Shown: positions 35,585 through 44,399 of the stretch, in pieces
How positions within the stretch are numbered: position 1 is the stretch's first letter
Layout of the letters: each line of letters begins with the position of its first letter
Source: Reyranella sp.
Lineage (GTDB): Bacteria; Pseudomonadota; Alphaproteobacteria; Reyranellales; Reyranellaceae
NCBI GenBank assembly: GCA_019750135.1
Contig: JAIEOV010000008.1
Location: 62,001-126,000, forward strand
DNA length: 64,000 bases
Reading direction: 5' to 3'
Notes under the pieces: generated by a model
The model's database searches: none
The model's input: only the letters and a program-made list of their open reading frames with translations
Told to the model about the DNA's origin: nothing
Program-made: the position numbers and the translations under genes

Positions 35585-36397
35585 TCAGTCGTGCAGCGGG
35601 CCGCCGGTGCCAAGGCCGACCCGCTGGGCCTCGGTGTCGTAGATCGTCGTCACCGCGATGTTCGCGAGATTCACGTCGGGCCCGAACTCGGCGAACAGGA
35701 TCTTCTTCATCTCCTCGATGTCGCAGCTCTTCACGCCGGCGATCCATGGGCCGGGCAGCTCGATCATCACGCGGTCGGCCGGCAGAAGGCGCTTGATCAC
35801 CTCGAGGCTGTCGCGGCGCACGCGGCCGTTCTCGACCAGCTCGGCCGCCTCGACCAGGACGAGCTGCGAGCCTGCCTCCAGGCAGAGCTCGGCCTGCTCG
35901 ACCAGCAGCGCGGGGTTGCTCATCGTCTCCTTCGAGCCGACCTCGCCGAACACGTTCAGGCCGGCGGCGACGGCGCCCTCGATCTGGCTGCGGCGCTGCT
36001 CGGGGGTGAGCGGCACCGTATTGTCGGAGATCTCGATGGTCTTGAAGCCCAGCGCCAACGACTCGGCGTAGAATTTCGGCAGGGCCGCCTCGCCCAGCTT
36101 GGCGAAGACGTATTCGTGGAACTGGCCGCCGAGGAACGGCTGCACACCGAACTCCTCGTACATCCTGAGCTTGGCGACGAGCTCGGCCCGCGGATAGAGC
36201 CGCGCCGTGCCGGTCTTGATCTTGATCAGGTCGATGTAAGGTGCCGCGATTTCGAGCACGCTGCGGGCGTAGGCCAGAGGCAGGCCGTCGTCGATCACCA
36301 TCGAGAGGCCGGTGCGGCGCGGCTTGGCCGTGCTGCGCCGCGAATCGATCGGCATGAAGCCGAAGGGAATGTCGGTGGACATGGCTGCAACACTCAT
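35585..36397 (-). CDS. phosphosulfolactate synthase-like (ComA family) protein
   Basis: The 270-residue TIM-barrel protein matches the ComA family, with GLSMVIDDGLPLAYARSVLE, DLIKIKTGTARLYP, GGQFHEYVFAKLGE, FKTIEISDNTVPLTPEQR and FGEVGSKE. Known members join sulfite to phosphoenolpyruvate to make phosphosulfolactate (coenzyme M or spore sulfolactate synthesis), or act in related steps. No coenzyme M or sulfolactate genes are near, so the reaction here may be a related aldol or sulfonate step. The ATG at 36397 overlaps the stop of the binding-protein gene (ATGA), implying shared regulation. It converges on HPr. Confidence 0.82.
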   Translation of the reverse strand: MSVAAMSTDIPFGFMPIDSRRSTAKPRRTGLSMVIDDGLPLAYARSVLEIAAPYIDLIKIKTGTARLYPRAELVAKLRMYEEFGVQPFLGGQFHEYVFAKLGEAALPKFYAESLALGFKTIEISDNTVPLTPEQRRSQIEGAVAAGLNVFGEVGSKETMSNPALLVEQAELCLEAGSQLVLVEAAELVENGRVRRDSLEVIKRLLPADRVMIELPGPWIAGVKSCDIEEMKKILFAEFGPDVNLANIAVTTIYDTEAQRVGLGTGGPLHD

Positions 36398-37371
36398 TCG
36401 GGCGTGAGGCCGGAGAACTTGTACATTTCCTCGAAGCGCCGACGCTCGGCGGCGAGGAATTCCTTGAAGGCGGCCGTCGAGTCGCCCACCGGATCGCAGC
36501 CGATCTCGTTGAGCCGCGTGCGCACCTCGGGCTCCTTCAGCACGGCGGCGAAGTCGGCCTGCAGGCGCTGCACGATCGCGGACGGCGTCTTCGCCGGCAC
36601 CATGATGCCGACCCAGTGCGTGACCGCGTAGCCCGTCATGCCCGACGTCTCGGCGACTGTCGGCACGTCGGCCGCCCAGCCGACGCGCTCGGGCGAGGTC
36701 ACGGCGACCGCGGCGAGCTTGCCCGACTTGATGAACGGCAGGACCGGCGCCATGCCGACGATGGCGAGCGGTATGTGGCCCGCGACCACGTCGTTGGTCG
36801 CCGGGCCCGCGCCCTTGTACGGAACGTGGACCAGCTTGATGCCGGCCAGATGCGACAGCCAGGCGCCGCCGAGATGCTGCGAGCTGCCCTCGCCCGGCGT
36901 GCCGTAGGCGAGGCCGTCGGGGCTGCGCTTGGCCGCCGCGATGAGGTCGGCCATCGAGCGGATGCCGGTGGCGGGATTGGCCACGATCACGACCGGCGTG
37001 GTGTCGGCCAGCGTCACCGGCGCGAGATCGGTGAAGGGATTGTACTTCATCGACTTGTAGAGGCTAGGCGCGATCACCGTCTCGGCCGGCGAGGCGAGCA
37101 GGATGGTGTTGCCGTCGAGCTTGGCGTTGGCGACCAGGTCGGCGCCGATCATGCCGTTGGCGCCGGGCCGGTTCTCCACGATCACCGACTGGCCGAGCTT
37201 CTCGGCGAGCCGCGGCGCCAGGATGCGCGCCACGGCGTCGTGGCCGCCGCCCGGCGCGAACGGCACGACCAGCGTGACCACTCCCTTGGCAGGCTGCTGT
37301 GCCGCCGCACCGACGCCCGCCGCCAGCGTTCCGGCCGACAACAGGACGGCCGATCTCCTCGTCAAACGCAT
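36394..37371 (-). CDS. Bug-type tripartite tricarboxylate transporter binding protein
   Basis: The 325 residues have a Tat-like signal MRLTRRSAVLLSAGTLAAGV. The mature part has VTLVVPFAPGGGHDAVARIL, PGANGMIGADLVANAKLDGN and YGTPGEGSSQHLGGAWLSHL, the Bug/TctC pattern. AGGGAG lies seven bases ahead of the ATG at 37371. No TctA/TctB membrane partners are encoded here. Coupling to the ComA-like gene suggests its ligand is the substrate of this small pathway, perhaps a carboxylate or sulfonate. Confidence 0.88.
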   Translation of the reverse strand: MRLTRRSAVLLSAGTLAAGVGAAAQQPAKGVVTLVVPFAPGGGHDAVARILAPRLAEKLGQSVIVENRPGANGMIGADLVANAKLDGNTILLASPAETVIAPSLYKSMKYNPFTDLAPVTLADTTPVVIVANPATGIRSMADLIAAAKRSPDGLAYGTPGEGSSQHLGGAWLSHLAGIKLVHVPYKGAGPATNDVVAGHIPLAIVGMAPVLPFIKSGKLAAVAVTSPERVGWAADVPTVAETSGMTGYAVTHWVGIMVPAKTPSAIVQRLQADFAAVLKEPEVRTRLNEIGCDPVGDSTAAFKEFLAAERRRFEEMYKFSGLTPE

Positions 37372-37393
37372 GCCCAACTCCCTCTGTCCCCAA

Positions 37394-38185
37394 TCAGGCG
37401 GCCACCGCCCGCAACTCCCCCGGTGCGTCGCCCTCGGCCGAGAAGGTGAACTCGTAGGTCGAAGGATCGATCGCGTGGCGATTGTGTTCGCGCGCGCGTC
37501 CCTGCGCATCGAAGCGCGTGCGCGTCAGCACCAGGATGGCGGCGCGCGCGGTGAGGCCGAGGCGCTGCGCCACGGTGGTTCCGGCGAGCTCCGCGCCGAT
37601 CGTGTGGGTCGACGAGGCGATGGGATGGCGCAGCAGCACGCTGTGCACGGCGGCCGTCGACATGCCCTCGATGTCGGCCCGCGACAGGCCCGCAGCGTCG
37701 GGCGTGAGCCAGCTCGTGCCGAGCATCACCGGCCGGCCGGCCGACAGGTAGAGGCGGTCGAACCTCACAGCCCTGTCGCCCGGCTCGAGCGCGAACAGCG
37801 CGGCCACCCGCGCCGGTGGGACGGCGGGCTCGAAGGCCAGCAGCCGGACCTCGGGCCGCGTCGCCTTGGCCAGCACCGTGTCGAAGAAGCCCTGCCGCGA
37901 CAGGATGTCGTGCTGCACGACGGCGGACGAGACGAAGCTGCCCTTACCGTGGCTGCGCGTGATCAGGCCGCGCGCCACGAGGTCGTCCATGGCGAGCCGC
38001 AGCGTGACGCGGCTGACGCCCAGCCGCTCGACGAGCATCGACTCGGCCGGCAGGCGGTCGCCGGCGCCGAGCCGCCCCGAGACGATGAGCTGCTCCAGCC
38101 AGCGCACGATCTGGGTCTGCATCGGCACCGGGCTGTTGCGCTCAGGCTTGATCCACGGCAGCGCCCGCGGGGTCTGCGATCGCAT
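37394..38185 (-). CDS. GntR family regulator with UTRA domain
   Basis: The 263 residues include a winged helix typical of GntR/HutC: LPAESMLVERLGVSRVTLRLAMDDLVARGLI, then SHGKGSFV. The C-terminal UTRA effector domain contains FDRLYLSAGRPVMLGTSWL and ILVLTRTRFDAQGR. It is divergent from the DUF3604 gene and upstream of the Bug and ComA-like genes, and it likely controls both sides. An inverted repeat AAGACG-N8-CGTCTT lies in the 71-bp space between them. Confidence 0.9.
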   Translation of the reverse strand: MRSQTPRALPWIKPERNSPVPMQTQIVRWLEQLIVSGRLGAGDRLPAESMLVERLGVSRVTLRLAMDDLVARGLITRSHGKGSFVSSAVVQHDILSRQGFFDTVLAKATRPEVRLLAFEPAVPPARVAALFALEPGDRAVRFDRLYLSAGRPVMLGTSWLTPDAAGLSRADIEGMSTAAVHSVLLRHPIASSTHTIGAELAGTTVAQRLGLTARAAILVLTRTRFDAQGRAREHNRHAIDPSTYEFTFSAEGDAPGELRAVAA

Positions 38186-38194
38186 CGAATCTCC

Positions 38195-38227
38195 TTGACC
38201 CTATAGTAAGACGACTTAATACGTCTT
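38195..38227 (+). promoter_or_regulatory. putative promoter of the DUF3604 gene with overlapping GntR operator
   Basis: TTGACC (38195-38200) and TAATAC (38217-38222) are separated by 16 bases and could form a sigma-70-type promoter reading into the plus-strand gene. The inverted repeat AAGACG/CGTCTT (38208-38213 and 38222-38227, 8-base spacer) covers the -10-like element, a good position for repression by the neighbouring GntR protein. Confidence 0.55.
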
Positions 38228-38256
38228 GTCATCATCCATCGTCGCCGGGAGCGCAC

Positions 38257-40512
38257 GTGCCGCATTCGACCTACCTGCCCGAGCGCATGGGCTCGGCCAC
38301 CCTCACCGCCGCCGCGCCGGTCGAGGCCGGCAGCTTCCAGTCGGTCGCCCTCGTCTACACTGCTGGCTATTTCGGCATCGATGACACGGGCTCGATCAAG
38401 ATCGTGCAGCGCTTCGCCAGCGACATGGGCCGCCCGCAGCTCGACGACCCCAAGGCCGCCAACTACACGACCGTCGAGGCCTCCAACGGCGCCGTGCTCG
38501 ACGTCCGCTACGATCCGAAGATGAACATCCGGCCGTGGGACAAGACGCTGATGATCCGCGTCGTGCGCGGCTTCCTCAACGAAGGCGACACGATCACCGT
38601 GCGCTTCGGCGATCGCCGCCAGGGCTCGCCCGGCATGCGCATGCAGACCTTCGTCGAGCCGACCTTCGAGTTCCGCGTCCTGGTCGACGCCTTCGCCACC
38701 TACAATTACGTCGAGCTACCCGAGCAGCCGAGCTTCGCCATCGTCGCGGGGCCCGCCGTCGGCTGGAAGGCGCTGCTGCCGACGCTGCGCCGCACCGGCG
38801 AGACCTTCCGGCTGGGCTTCAAGGGCGAGGACAAGTGGGGCAATCCCAGCGACCAGGTCGAAGACCGCTTTGCGCTCAGCGCCAACCTGCCGGTCGAAGG
38901 CCTGCCGACGCATTTCTCGATGCGCCGCGGCCAGCCCGCCGTGTCGATCGAGGGCCTCTCCGTCTCAGAGCCCGGCGACCTCGTGATCGACGTGCGCGAC
39001 GCCGACGGCCGCGTGCTCTGCCGCAGCAATCCATTGCGCATCGTCGCCGACGCGCCCTTGCGTTCCTACTGGTGCGACCTGCACGGCCAGTCGGAGGAGA
39101 CGATCGGCACGAACTCGGCGCGCGAGCTGATCGAGTTCGCGCGCGACCGCGCCTTCCTCGACGGCATGAGCCACCAGGGCAACGACTTCCAGATCACCAC
39201 GCCGTTCTGGAACGAGCTGAACGAGCTCACCAGGGAATACAATCAGGACGGCCGTTTCATCGTCTATCCGGGCTACGAATGGTCGGGTAACACCGGCCTG
39301 GGCGGCGACCGCAACGTCATGTTCATGACCGAGGGACGTCAGATCCATCGCTCCTCGCATGCCCTGGTCGACGACACGGCCGACGTCGCGACCGATTCCA
39401 ACAGCGCCGAGCAGCTGTTTGACGCGCTGAAGAGCGAGGATTGCGTGGTCTTCGCCCATATCGGCGGCCGCTATGCCGACATCAAGATGGCCCACGACGC
39501 CCGCATCGAGCGCGCCGTCGAGGTCCATTCCGACTGGGGCACCTTCGAATGGCTGGTCCACGACGCCCTGGAGCAGGGCTACCGCGTCGGCATCCTCGCC
39601 AACTCCGACGGCCACAAGGGCCGCCACGGCGCAAGCCACCCCGGCGCCTCGCTGTTCGGCGCCTATGGCGGGCTGTCCTGCCTGCTCGCGCCCGAGCTGT
39701 CGCGCGCCGGATTGTTCGATGCGCTGCGGCGGCGGCATCACTACGCGACCACGGGCTGCCGCATGGTGCTCGACGTCAACGCCGCGTTCGATGCGGACGC
39801 GCGGCTCTACGACGACGACCCCAATGTCGGCCCGACGCGCGAGCGGTCCGGCCGCCGCGCCATGATGGGCGACATCGTGCAGTCCGATGCCGACACGGTG
39901 GAGCTCACCATCGAAGCGCATGCCTCGGCGCCGATCGAACGGCTCGAGATCCGCAACGGTCTCGACGTGCTGGAGACCTGGCGGCCGTTCGACGATGCAG
40001 CACTCGGCCGGCGCATCCGCGTGATCTGGGAAGGCTCGGAGTATCGCGGCCGCGGCCGCCAGACCGTGTGGGACGGCGGCTGCACGCTCGAGGGCAACAG
40101 CGTCGAGCGCTTCGCTGCGATCAACATGTGGAACCTCGACAAGAAGATCGTGCAGACGGCGCCCGGCAGGCTGTCGTGGACGGCGCTCACCACCGGCGGC
40201 TTCGGCGGCTTCGACGCCTGGCTGGCCGACGCGCGCGCGGGCACGCTCCGGATCGACACGCCGCTGGTGAAGTGCGACGTGCCGATCGCCGACATCGGCC
40301 GCGGCGACCTGGTGTTCAATGCCGGCGGCATCGGCCGCGCCATCCGCCTGTTCCGCCTGCCCAACGACAACCCGGAGCGCCGGCTGAAGCTCACCCGCCG
40401 CATCAGGCTCAAGCGCGAGGGCGACAATGCCCTCTATGTCCGCCTGACCCAGGAGGACGGCCACCTGATCTGGTCGAGCCCGATCTACGTGTTTCGCGAC
40501 AAGCCCGCATAA
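38257..40512 (+). CDS. DUF3604/PHP-like metal-dependent hydrolase, 751 residues
   Basis: This large protein has an N-terminal beta-rich region of about 260 residues, a central PHP-like domain and a C-terminal beta-rich region. The central part shows YWCDLHGQSEETIGTNSAREL (first metal motif DLHGQS), DGMSHQGNDFQIT, YPGYEWSGNT, FAHIGGRYADI, VHSDWGTFEW and LANSDGHKGRHG, matching DUF3604 proteins. It has no signal peptide, so it should be cytoplasmic. The start is a GTG at 38257 with GGGAG upstream. The substrate is unknown; co-regulation with a ComA-like protein and a Bug receptor suggests catabolism of an organic acid or ester. The stop lies inside one of two 18-bp direct repeats. Confidence 0.8.
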   Translation: MPHSTYLPERMGSATLTAAAPVEAGSFQSVALVYTAGYFGIDDTGSIKIVQRFASDMGRPQLDDPKAANYTTVEASNGAVLDVRYDPKMNIRPWDKTLMIRVVRGFLNEGDTITVRFGDRRQGSPGMRMQTFVEPTFEFRVLVDAFATYNYVELPEQPSFAIVAGPAVGWKALLPTLRRTGETFRLGFKGEDKWGNPSDQVEDRFALSANLPVEGLPTHFSMRRGQPAVSIEGLSVSEPGDLVIDVRDADGRVLCRSNPLRIVADAPLRSYWCDLHGQSEETIGTNSARELIEFARDRAFLDGMSHQGNDFQITTPFWNELNELTREYNQDGRFIVYPGYEWSGNTGLGGDRNVMFMTEGRQIHRSSHALVDDTADVATDSNSAEQLFDALKSEDCVVFAHIGGRYADIKMAHDARIERAVEVHSDWGTFEWLVHDALEQGYRVGILANSDGHKGRHGASHPGASLFGAYGGLSCLLAPELSRAGLFDALRRRHHYATTGCRMVLDVNAAFDADARLYDDDPNVGPTRERSGRRAMMGDIVQSDADTVELTIEAHASAPIERLEIRNGLDVLETWRPFDDAALGRRIRVIWEGSEYRGRGRQTVWDGGCTLEGNSVERFAAINMWNLDKKIVQTAPGRLSWTALTTGGFGGFDAWLADARAGTLRIDTPLVKCDVPIADIGRGDLVFNAGGIGRAIRLFRLPNDNPERRLKLTRRIRLKREGDNALYVRLTQEDGHLIWSSPIYVFRDKPA

Positions 40513-40687
40513 AGCCCGGGGCCTCTCGCAATTCCCGTCATCCCGACCGAAGCCGAGCGCAGCGAGGCGCAGTGGAGGGACCTCTTTTGTCGATGCATCG
40601 ACAAAAGAGGTCCCTCGACTACGCCACCCTTCGGGCGGCTCCGCTCGGGATGACGGGAATTGCGATAGTCCCGCATAAAGCCCGGGG
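40504..40687. repeat. palindromic element bounded by 18-bp direct repeats
   Basis: Between identical copies of CCCGCATAAAGCCCGGGG (40504-40521 and 40670-40687) lies a long palindrome. Outer arms CGCAATTCCCGTCATCCCGA are near 40528-40547, and the central arms AGGGACCTCTTTTGTCGATG are complementary up to the centre. It looks like a MITE or REP-type insertion. The left direct repeat includes the stop codon of the DUF3604 gene. Confidence 0.75.
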
Positions 40688-40797
40688 AATATCGGCATAA
40701 ATTCTTGCTTATATGCGCATATGGCGCGTTGAGGCGGTGTCGGGCCGCTGATAAGACACGGCCTCCTTTCACCACACGAGATTGCCGGGAGCGCCAG

Positions 40798-42192
40798 ATG
40801 GCCCAGGATTACGTCGTCAAGGATATCGGTCTCGCCGACTGGGGCCGCAAGGAACTCGACATGGCCGAGACCGAGATGCCGGGCCTGATGTCGATCCGCA
40901 AGGAATACGGCCCGAAGAAGCCGCTGAAGGGCGCGCGCATCGCCGGCTCGCTGCACATGACCATCCAGACCGGCGTGCTGATCGAGACGCTGAAGGCGCT
41001 GGGCGCCGACGTCCGCTGGGCCTCGTGCAACATCTACTCGACCCAGGACCATGCCGCCGCGGCGATCGCCAAGGCCGGCACGCCGGTCTTCGCCATCAAG
41101 GGCGAGAGCCTCGAGGAGTACTGGGACTACACCCACAAAATCTTCGAATGGGGCGACGGCGGCGAGCCGAACATGATCCTCGACGACGGCGGCGACGCCA
41201 CCTTGCTGGTCCATCTCGGCGCCCGCGCGGAGAAGGACCCGTCGCTGATCGCCAAGCCTACCAACGAGGAAGAGGAAGTCCTCTACAAGGCGATCGCCAA
41301 GACCAACAAGGAGAAGCCCGGCTGGTACGCCAAGCTCGGCGCCTCGATCAAGGGCGTGACCGAGGAGACGACCACGGGCGTGCACCGCCTCTACCAGATG
41401 GCGAAGGACGGCAAGCTCTTGTGGCCGGCCATCAACGTCAACGACTCGGTGACCAAGTCGAAGTTCGACAACCTCTATGGCTGCCGTGAATCGCTGGTCG
41501 ACGGTATCCGCCGCGGCACCGACGTCATGATGTCGGGCAAGGTGGCGATGGTCGCGGGCTTCGGCGACGTCGGCAAGGGCTCGGCCGCCTCGCTGCGCCA
41601 GGCCGGCTGCCGCGTCATGGTCTCCGAGATCGATCCGATCTGCGCGCTGCAGGCGGCGATGGAAGGCTACGAGGTCGTGACCATGGAAGAGGCGGCGCCC
41701 AAGGCCGACATCTTCGTGACCGCGACCGGCAACGTCGACGTGCTCACGCTCGACCACATGAAGGCGATGAAGCACCGCGCCATCGTCTGCAACATCGGCC
41801 ACTTCGACAGCGAGATCCAGATCGCCAACCTGCGTAACTTCAAGTGGCACAACGTGAAGCCGCAGGTCGACGAGGTCGAGTTCCCGGACGGCAAGCGCAT
41901 CATCGTCCTGTCGGAAGGCCGCCTGGTGAACCTGGGCAACGCGACCGGCCATCCGAGCTTCGTGATGTCGGCCTCGTTCTCGAACCAGACGCTGGCCCAG
42001 GTCGAGCTCTGGACCAACCCGGGCAAGTACGAGAAGAAAGTCTACACCCTGCCCAAGTTCCTCGACGAGAAGGTGGCGGCGTTGCACCTCGAGAAGGTCG
42101 GCGCCAAGCTGACCAAGCTCCGCCCCGACCAGGCCAAGTATATCGGCGTGCCCGAGGCCGGCCCGTTCAAGGGCGACCTGTACCGCTACTGA
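40798..42192 (+). CDS. ahcY: adenosylhomocysteinase
   Basis: The 464-residue enzyme matches Sah[29 protein letters not shown], the NAD-binding Rossmann segment [22 protein letters not shown], and the C-terminal [31 protein letters not shown], whose last Lys-Tyr pair closes the active site. It hydrolyses S-adenosylhomocysteine to adenosine and homocysteine. The ATG at 40798 follows GGGAGCG. Upstream I see no SAH or SAM riboswitch consensus. A strong terminator follows at 42226-42264. Its place after the PTS/ChvI block, here split by the GntR locus, is usual in alphaproteobacteria. Confidence 0.96.
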   Translation: MAQDYVVKDIGLADWGRKELDMAETEMPGLMSIRKEYGPKKPLKGARIAGSLHMTIQTGVLIETLKALGADVRWASCNIYSTQDHAAAAIAKAGTPVFAIKGESLEEYWDYTHKIFEWGDGGEPNMILDDGGDATLLVHLGARAEKDPSLIAKPTNEEEEVLYKAIAKTNKEKPGWYAKLGASIKGVTEETTTGVHRLYQMAKDGKLLWPAINVNDSVTKSKFDNLYGCRESLVDGIRRGTDVMMSGKVAMVAGFGDVGKGSAASLRQAGCRVMVSEIDPICALQAAMEGYEVVTMEEAAPKADIFVTATGNVDVLTLDHMKAMKHRAIVCNIGHFDSEIQIANLRNFKWHNVKPQVDEVEFPDGKRIIVLSEGRLVNLGNATGHPSFVMSASFSNQTLAQVELWTNPGKYEKKVYTLPKFLDEKVAALHLEKVGAKLTKLRPDQAKYIGVPEAGPFKGDLYRY

Positions 42193-42225
42193 TCGGGTCA
42201 CCGACCCACAGAGCGGCGTGTTAAG

Positions 42226-42264
42226 AAGTCGGCATCGGAGTACCGGTGCCGACTTTTTCTTTTT
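42226..42264 (+). terminator. Rho-independent terminator after ahcY
   Basis: The stem AAGTCGGCA (42226-42234) pairs with TGCCGACTT (42247-42255), with inner CGG/CCG pairs, followed by TTTTCTTTTT. The stem is nine perfect pairs plus the inner ones. Unusually, the right arm contains the GTG start codon of tsaE (42246), so terminator and gene start are superimposed. Confidence 0.85.
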
Positions 42265-42689
42265 CCCTGCCCGACGAAGCCGCCACGGAGCGGCTGGGCG
42301 ATGCGCTGGCCAGGCGTCTCAGGCCGCGCGATGTCGTCGCCTTGCAAGGCGGCCTCGGCGTCGGCAAGACGACCCTGGCCCGCGCCATCCTGCGCGCCGC
42401 CTCGGGCGATCCCGGATTGATCGTGCCAAGCCCCACCTTCACGCTGGTCGAGGTCTACGACACCAGGCGCGGGGCATTCTGGCACTTCGACCTCTATCGC
42501 CTGGAGAGCCCGGAGCAGGTCTTCGAATTGGGCTGGGAAGAAGCGCGTGCCGACGGTATTGCGGTGGTCGAGTGGGCCGAGCGGCTGGGGAGGCTGCTGC
42601 CCGAGGAACGGCTTACGGTGACGCTCGCCATGGAGGGCGACGGCAGGCGCGCCGATCTGCAGGGGGATGCGAGGTTTGGCGATCTCTGA
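42246..42689 (+). CDS. tsaE: tRNA threonylcarbamoyladenosine biosynthesis ATPase TsaE
   Basis: The 147-residue protein has P-loop LQGGLGVGKTTLARAIL, then SPTFTLVEVYDTRRG, FWHFDLYRLESPEQVFELGW and VVEWAERLG, all signatures of TsaE. It powers the TsaB-TsaD complex that makes t6A on ANN-decoding tRNAs. The start is the GTG at 42246 within the terminator hairpin; no later start keeps the N-terminal strand. It overlaps the downstream kinase gene by 23 bp. Tight coupling of tsaE to the amgK-type gene is common in alphaproteobacteria. Confidence 0.93.
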   Translation: MPTFSFSLPDEAATERLGDALARRLRPRDVVALQGGLGVGKTTLARAILRAASGDPGLIVPSPTFTLVEVYDTRRGAFWHFDLYRLESPEQVFELGWEEARADGIAVVEWAERLGRLLPEERLTVTLAMEGDGRRADLQGDARFGDL

Positions 42690-43677
42690 AAGGGACAGGC
42701 TGCGCGCGGATTTCGTTCGCCGCGCCGGCTGGGGCGATGCCGGTGAGCGCCTGCTGGCCGGCGACGCCTCGTTCCGCAAATATTTCCGGCTGACCCGGCC
42801 GCGCGCCTCGGCCGTGGTCATGGACGCCCCGCCACCGCAGGAAGACGTGCGGCCGTTCGTGCGCATCGGCCGGCACCTGATCGGGCTCGGCCTCAGCGCG
42901 CCTGCGATCCATGCCGTCGACGAGGCCAACGGCTTCCTGCTGCTCGAGGACCTGGGCGACGACACCTTCGCCCGCGTGCTGGCGGCGGGCGGCGACGAGG
43001 CCGAGCTCTACCAGCGCGCCACCGACGTGCTGGTCGTGCTGCACCGCGCCGGGCCGCGCGCGCTGCTGCCGGGACTGGACGCCTATGTCGGCGAGGCGCT
43101 GGTCGATGCCGCGATGCTGCTGCCGGAATGCTACCTGCCGGCGGCAAGCGGCCGCGCGACGACCGACGAGGAGACAGTGGCCTACCGCGCCGCCTGGCGC
43201 GCCTGTCTCGCCAACCTGCCGGCGATGGCCGACACGCTGCTGCTGCGCGACTATCACAAGGACAACCTGCTGTGGCTGCCGGCCCGCGCCGGCGTCAAGG
43301 CCTGCGGCGTGCTCGACTTCCAGGACGCCAAGCAGGGCCATCCTGCCTACGACCTGGCTTCCCTGCTCGAGGACGCCCGCCGCGACGTCGCCCCGGCCGT
43401 GTACGCCGCCTGCCTTGCCCGTTACCTCGGCGAGACCGGCCTCGACGCCCAGGACTTCGCCGCCGGTTTCGCCCTGATGGCAGCTCAGCGCCATGCCCGC
43501 ATCATCGGCCTGTTCGTCCGCCTGCAGGAGCGCGACGGCAAGTCCGAATACCTGCCCTACCTGCCGCGCGTCTGGCGCCTGTTCGAGCGCGCGCTGCGGC
43601 ACGATGCGCTAAAGCCATTGCGTGCCTGGGTCGACCGCCTGCTACCGGCCGAGTTGCGGCATATTGGAGCCACATGA
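42667..43677 (+). CDS. amgK: AmgK-like sugar kinase (APH-fold phosphotransferase)
   Basis: The 336 residues have an aminoglycoside-phosphotransferase fold: LLAGDASFRKYFRL (nucleotide loop), LLLEDLGDDTFARVL, catalytic loop LLRDYHKDNLLWL and metal motif VLDFQDAKQGHPAYDL. With the adjacent nucleotidyltransferase it matches the AmgK/MurU pair, which phosphorylates MurNAc/GlcNAc at C1 and makes the UDP-sugar in peptidoglycan recycling. The start at 42667 is inside tsaE; a TTG at 42676 is an alternative. The stop overlaps murU by ATGA. Confidence 0.88.
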   Translation: MRGLAISERDRLRADFVRRAGWGDAGERLLAGDASFRKYFRLTRPRASAVVMDAPPPQEDVRPFVRIGRHLIGLGLSAPAIHAVDEANGFLLLEDLGDDTFARVLAAGGDEAELYQRATDVLVVLHRAGPRALLPGLDAYVGEALVDAAMLLPECYLPAASGRATTDEETVAYRAAWRACLANLPAMADTLLLRDYHKDNLLWLPARAGVKACGVLDFQDAKQGHPAYDLASLLEDARRDVAPAVYAACLARYLGETGLDAQDFAAGFALMAAQRHARIIGLFVRLQERDGKSEYLPYLPRVWRLFERALRHDALKPLRAWVDRLLPAELRHIGAT

Positions 43678-44399
43678 TCGATACCGCGATGATCCTGGCC
43701 GCCGGCCGCGGCGAGCGCATGCGCCCGCTGACCGACAAGATGCCGAAGCCGCTGATCCCCGTCGGCGGCAAGCCGATGCTGGAGCACACGATCGCGCGGC
43801 TGAAGGCGCATGGCGTCGTCAACATCGTGGTCAACGCCCATCACTTCGCCGAGCAGATCGTCGATCGCCTGAAGGGCCGCGCCCAGGTCATCGTCGAGGA
43901 CCGCCTGCTCGACACCGGCGGCAGCGTGAAGAACGCCCTGCCGCTCTTGGGCGACAAACCCTTCTTCGTGCTGAACGGCGACGGCCTGTGGCGCGACGGG
44001 CCGGCGGAGCCGGCGCTCGACCGCCTGGAAGGAAGATGGTTCTCCGACCGCATGGACGCCCTGCTGCTGCTGCAGCCGCTGCACAAGGTGATCGGGCGCG
44101 AGCCGAAGGATCGCGGCGACTACTTCATCGAGCCGCGCGGCCGGCTGCGCTATCGCGGCCAGGCGCCGCTCTCGCCCTATGTCTTCGCCAGCGTCTCGAT
44201 CTGCCAGCCCCGCCTGTTCCGCGATTCGCCCGATGGACCCTTCTCCCTGCTGCAGCTTTGGCATCGCGCCGAGGCCGAGGGCCGGCTGCACGGCGTGATC
44301 CATGACGGCGAGTGGTTCCACATCGGCACGCCGCAGGCGCTGGCCACCGCCGAGCGCGTGATGGCCGAGCGCCCGATTGCGGAGCGCGTGCCGGGATGA
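43674..44399 (+). CDS. murU: MurU-like sugar-1-phosphate nucleotidyltransferase
   Basis: The 241-residue protein has the NTP-transferase pattern MILAAGRGERMRPLTDKMPKPLIPVGGKPM at its N-terminus, then VEDRLLDTGGSVKNALP and FFVLNGDGLW with the metal aspartate. The C-terminal GEWFHIGTPQAL is typical of MurU and mannose-1-phosphate guanylyltransferase relatives. Next to the AmgK-like kinase it most likely makes UDP-MurNAc from MurNAc-1-phosphate. It overlaps neighbours at both ends (ATGA), so it is translated with them. Confidence 0.87.
   Translation: MIDTAMILAAGRGERMRPLTDKMPKPLIPVGGKPMLEHTIARLKAHGVVNIVVNAHHFAEQIVDRLKGRAQVIVEDRLLDTGGSVKNALPLLGDKPFFVLNGDGLWRDGPAEPALDRLEGRWFSDRMDALLLLQPLHKVIGREPKDRGDYFIEPRGRLRYRGQAPLSPYVFASVSICQPRLFRDSPDGPFSLLQLWHRAEAEGRLHGVIHDGEWFHIGTPQALATAERVMAERPIAERVPG

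Noticed and set aside
40688-40797. A SAH or SAM riboswitch in the ahcY leader
   Set aside because: I see only a weak GTGTC/GACAC stem and none of the known consensus blocks, so there is no support.
38965-42201. A 1078-residue minus-strand ORF opposite the DUF3604 gene and ahcY
   Set aside because: It is antisense to two clear genes and runs through the palindromic insert. Composition is an artefact of GC-rich third positions.
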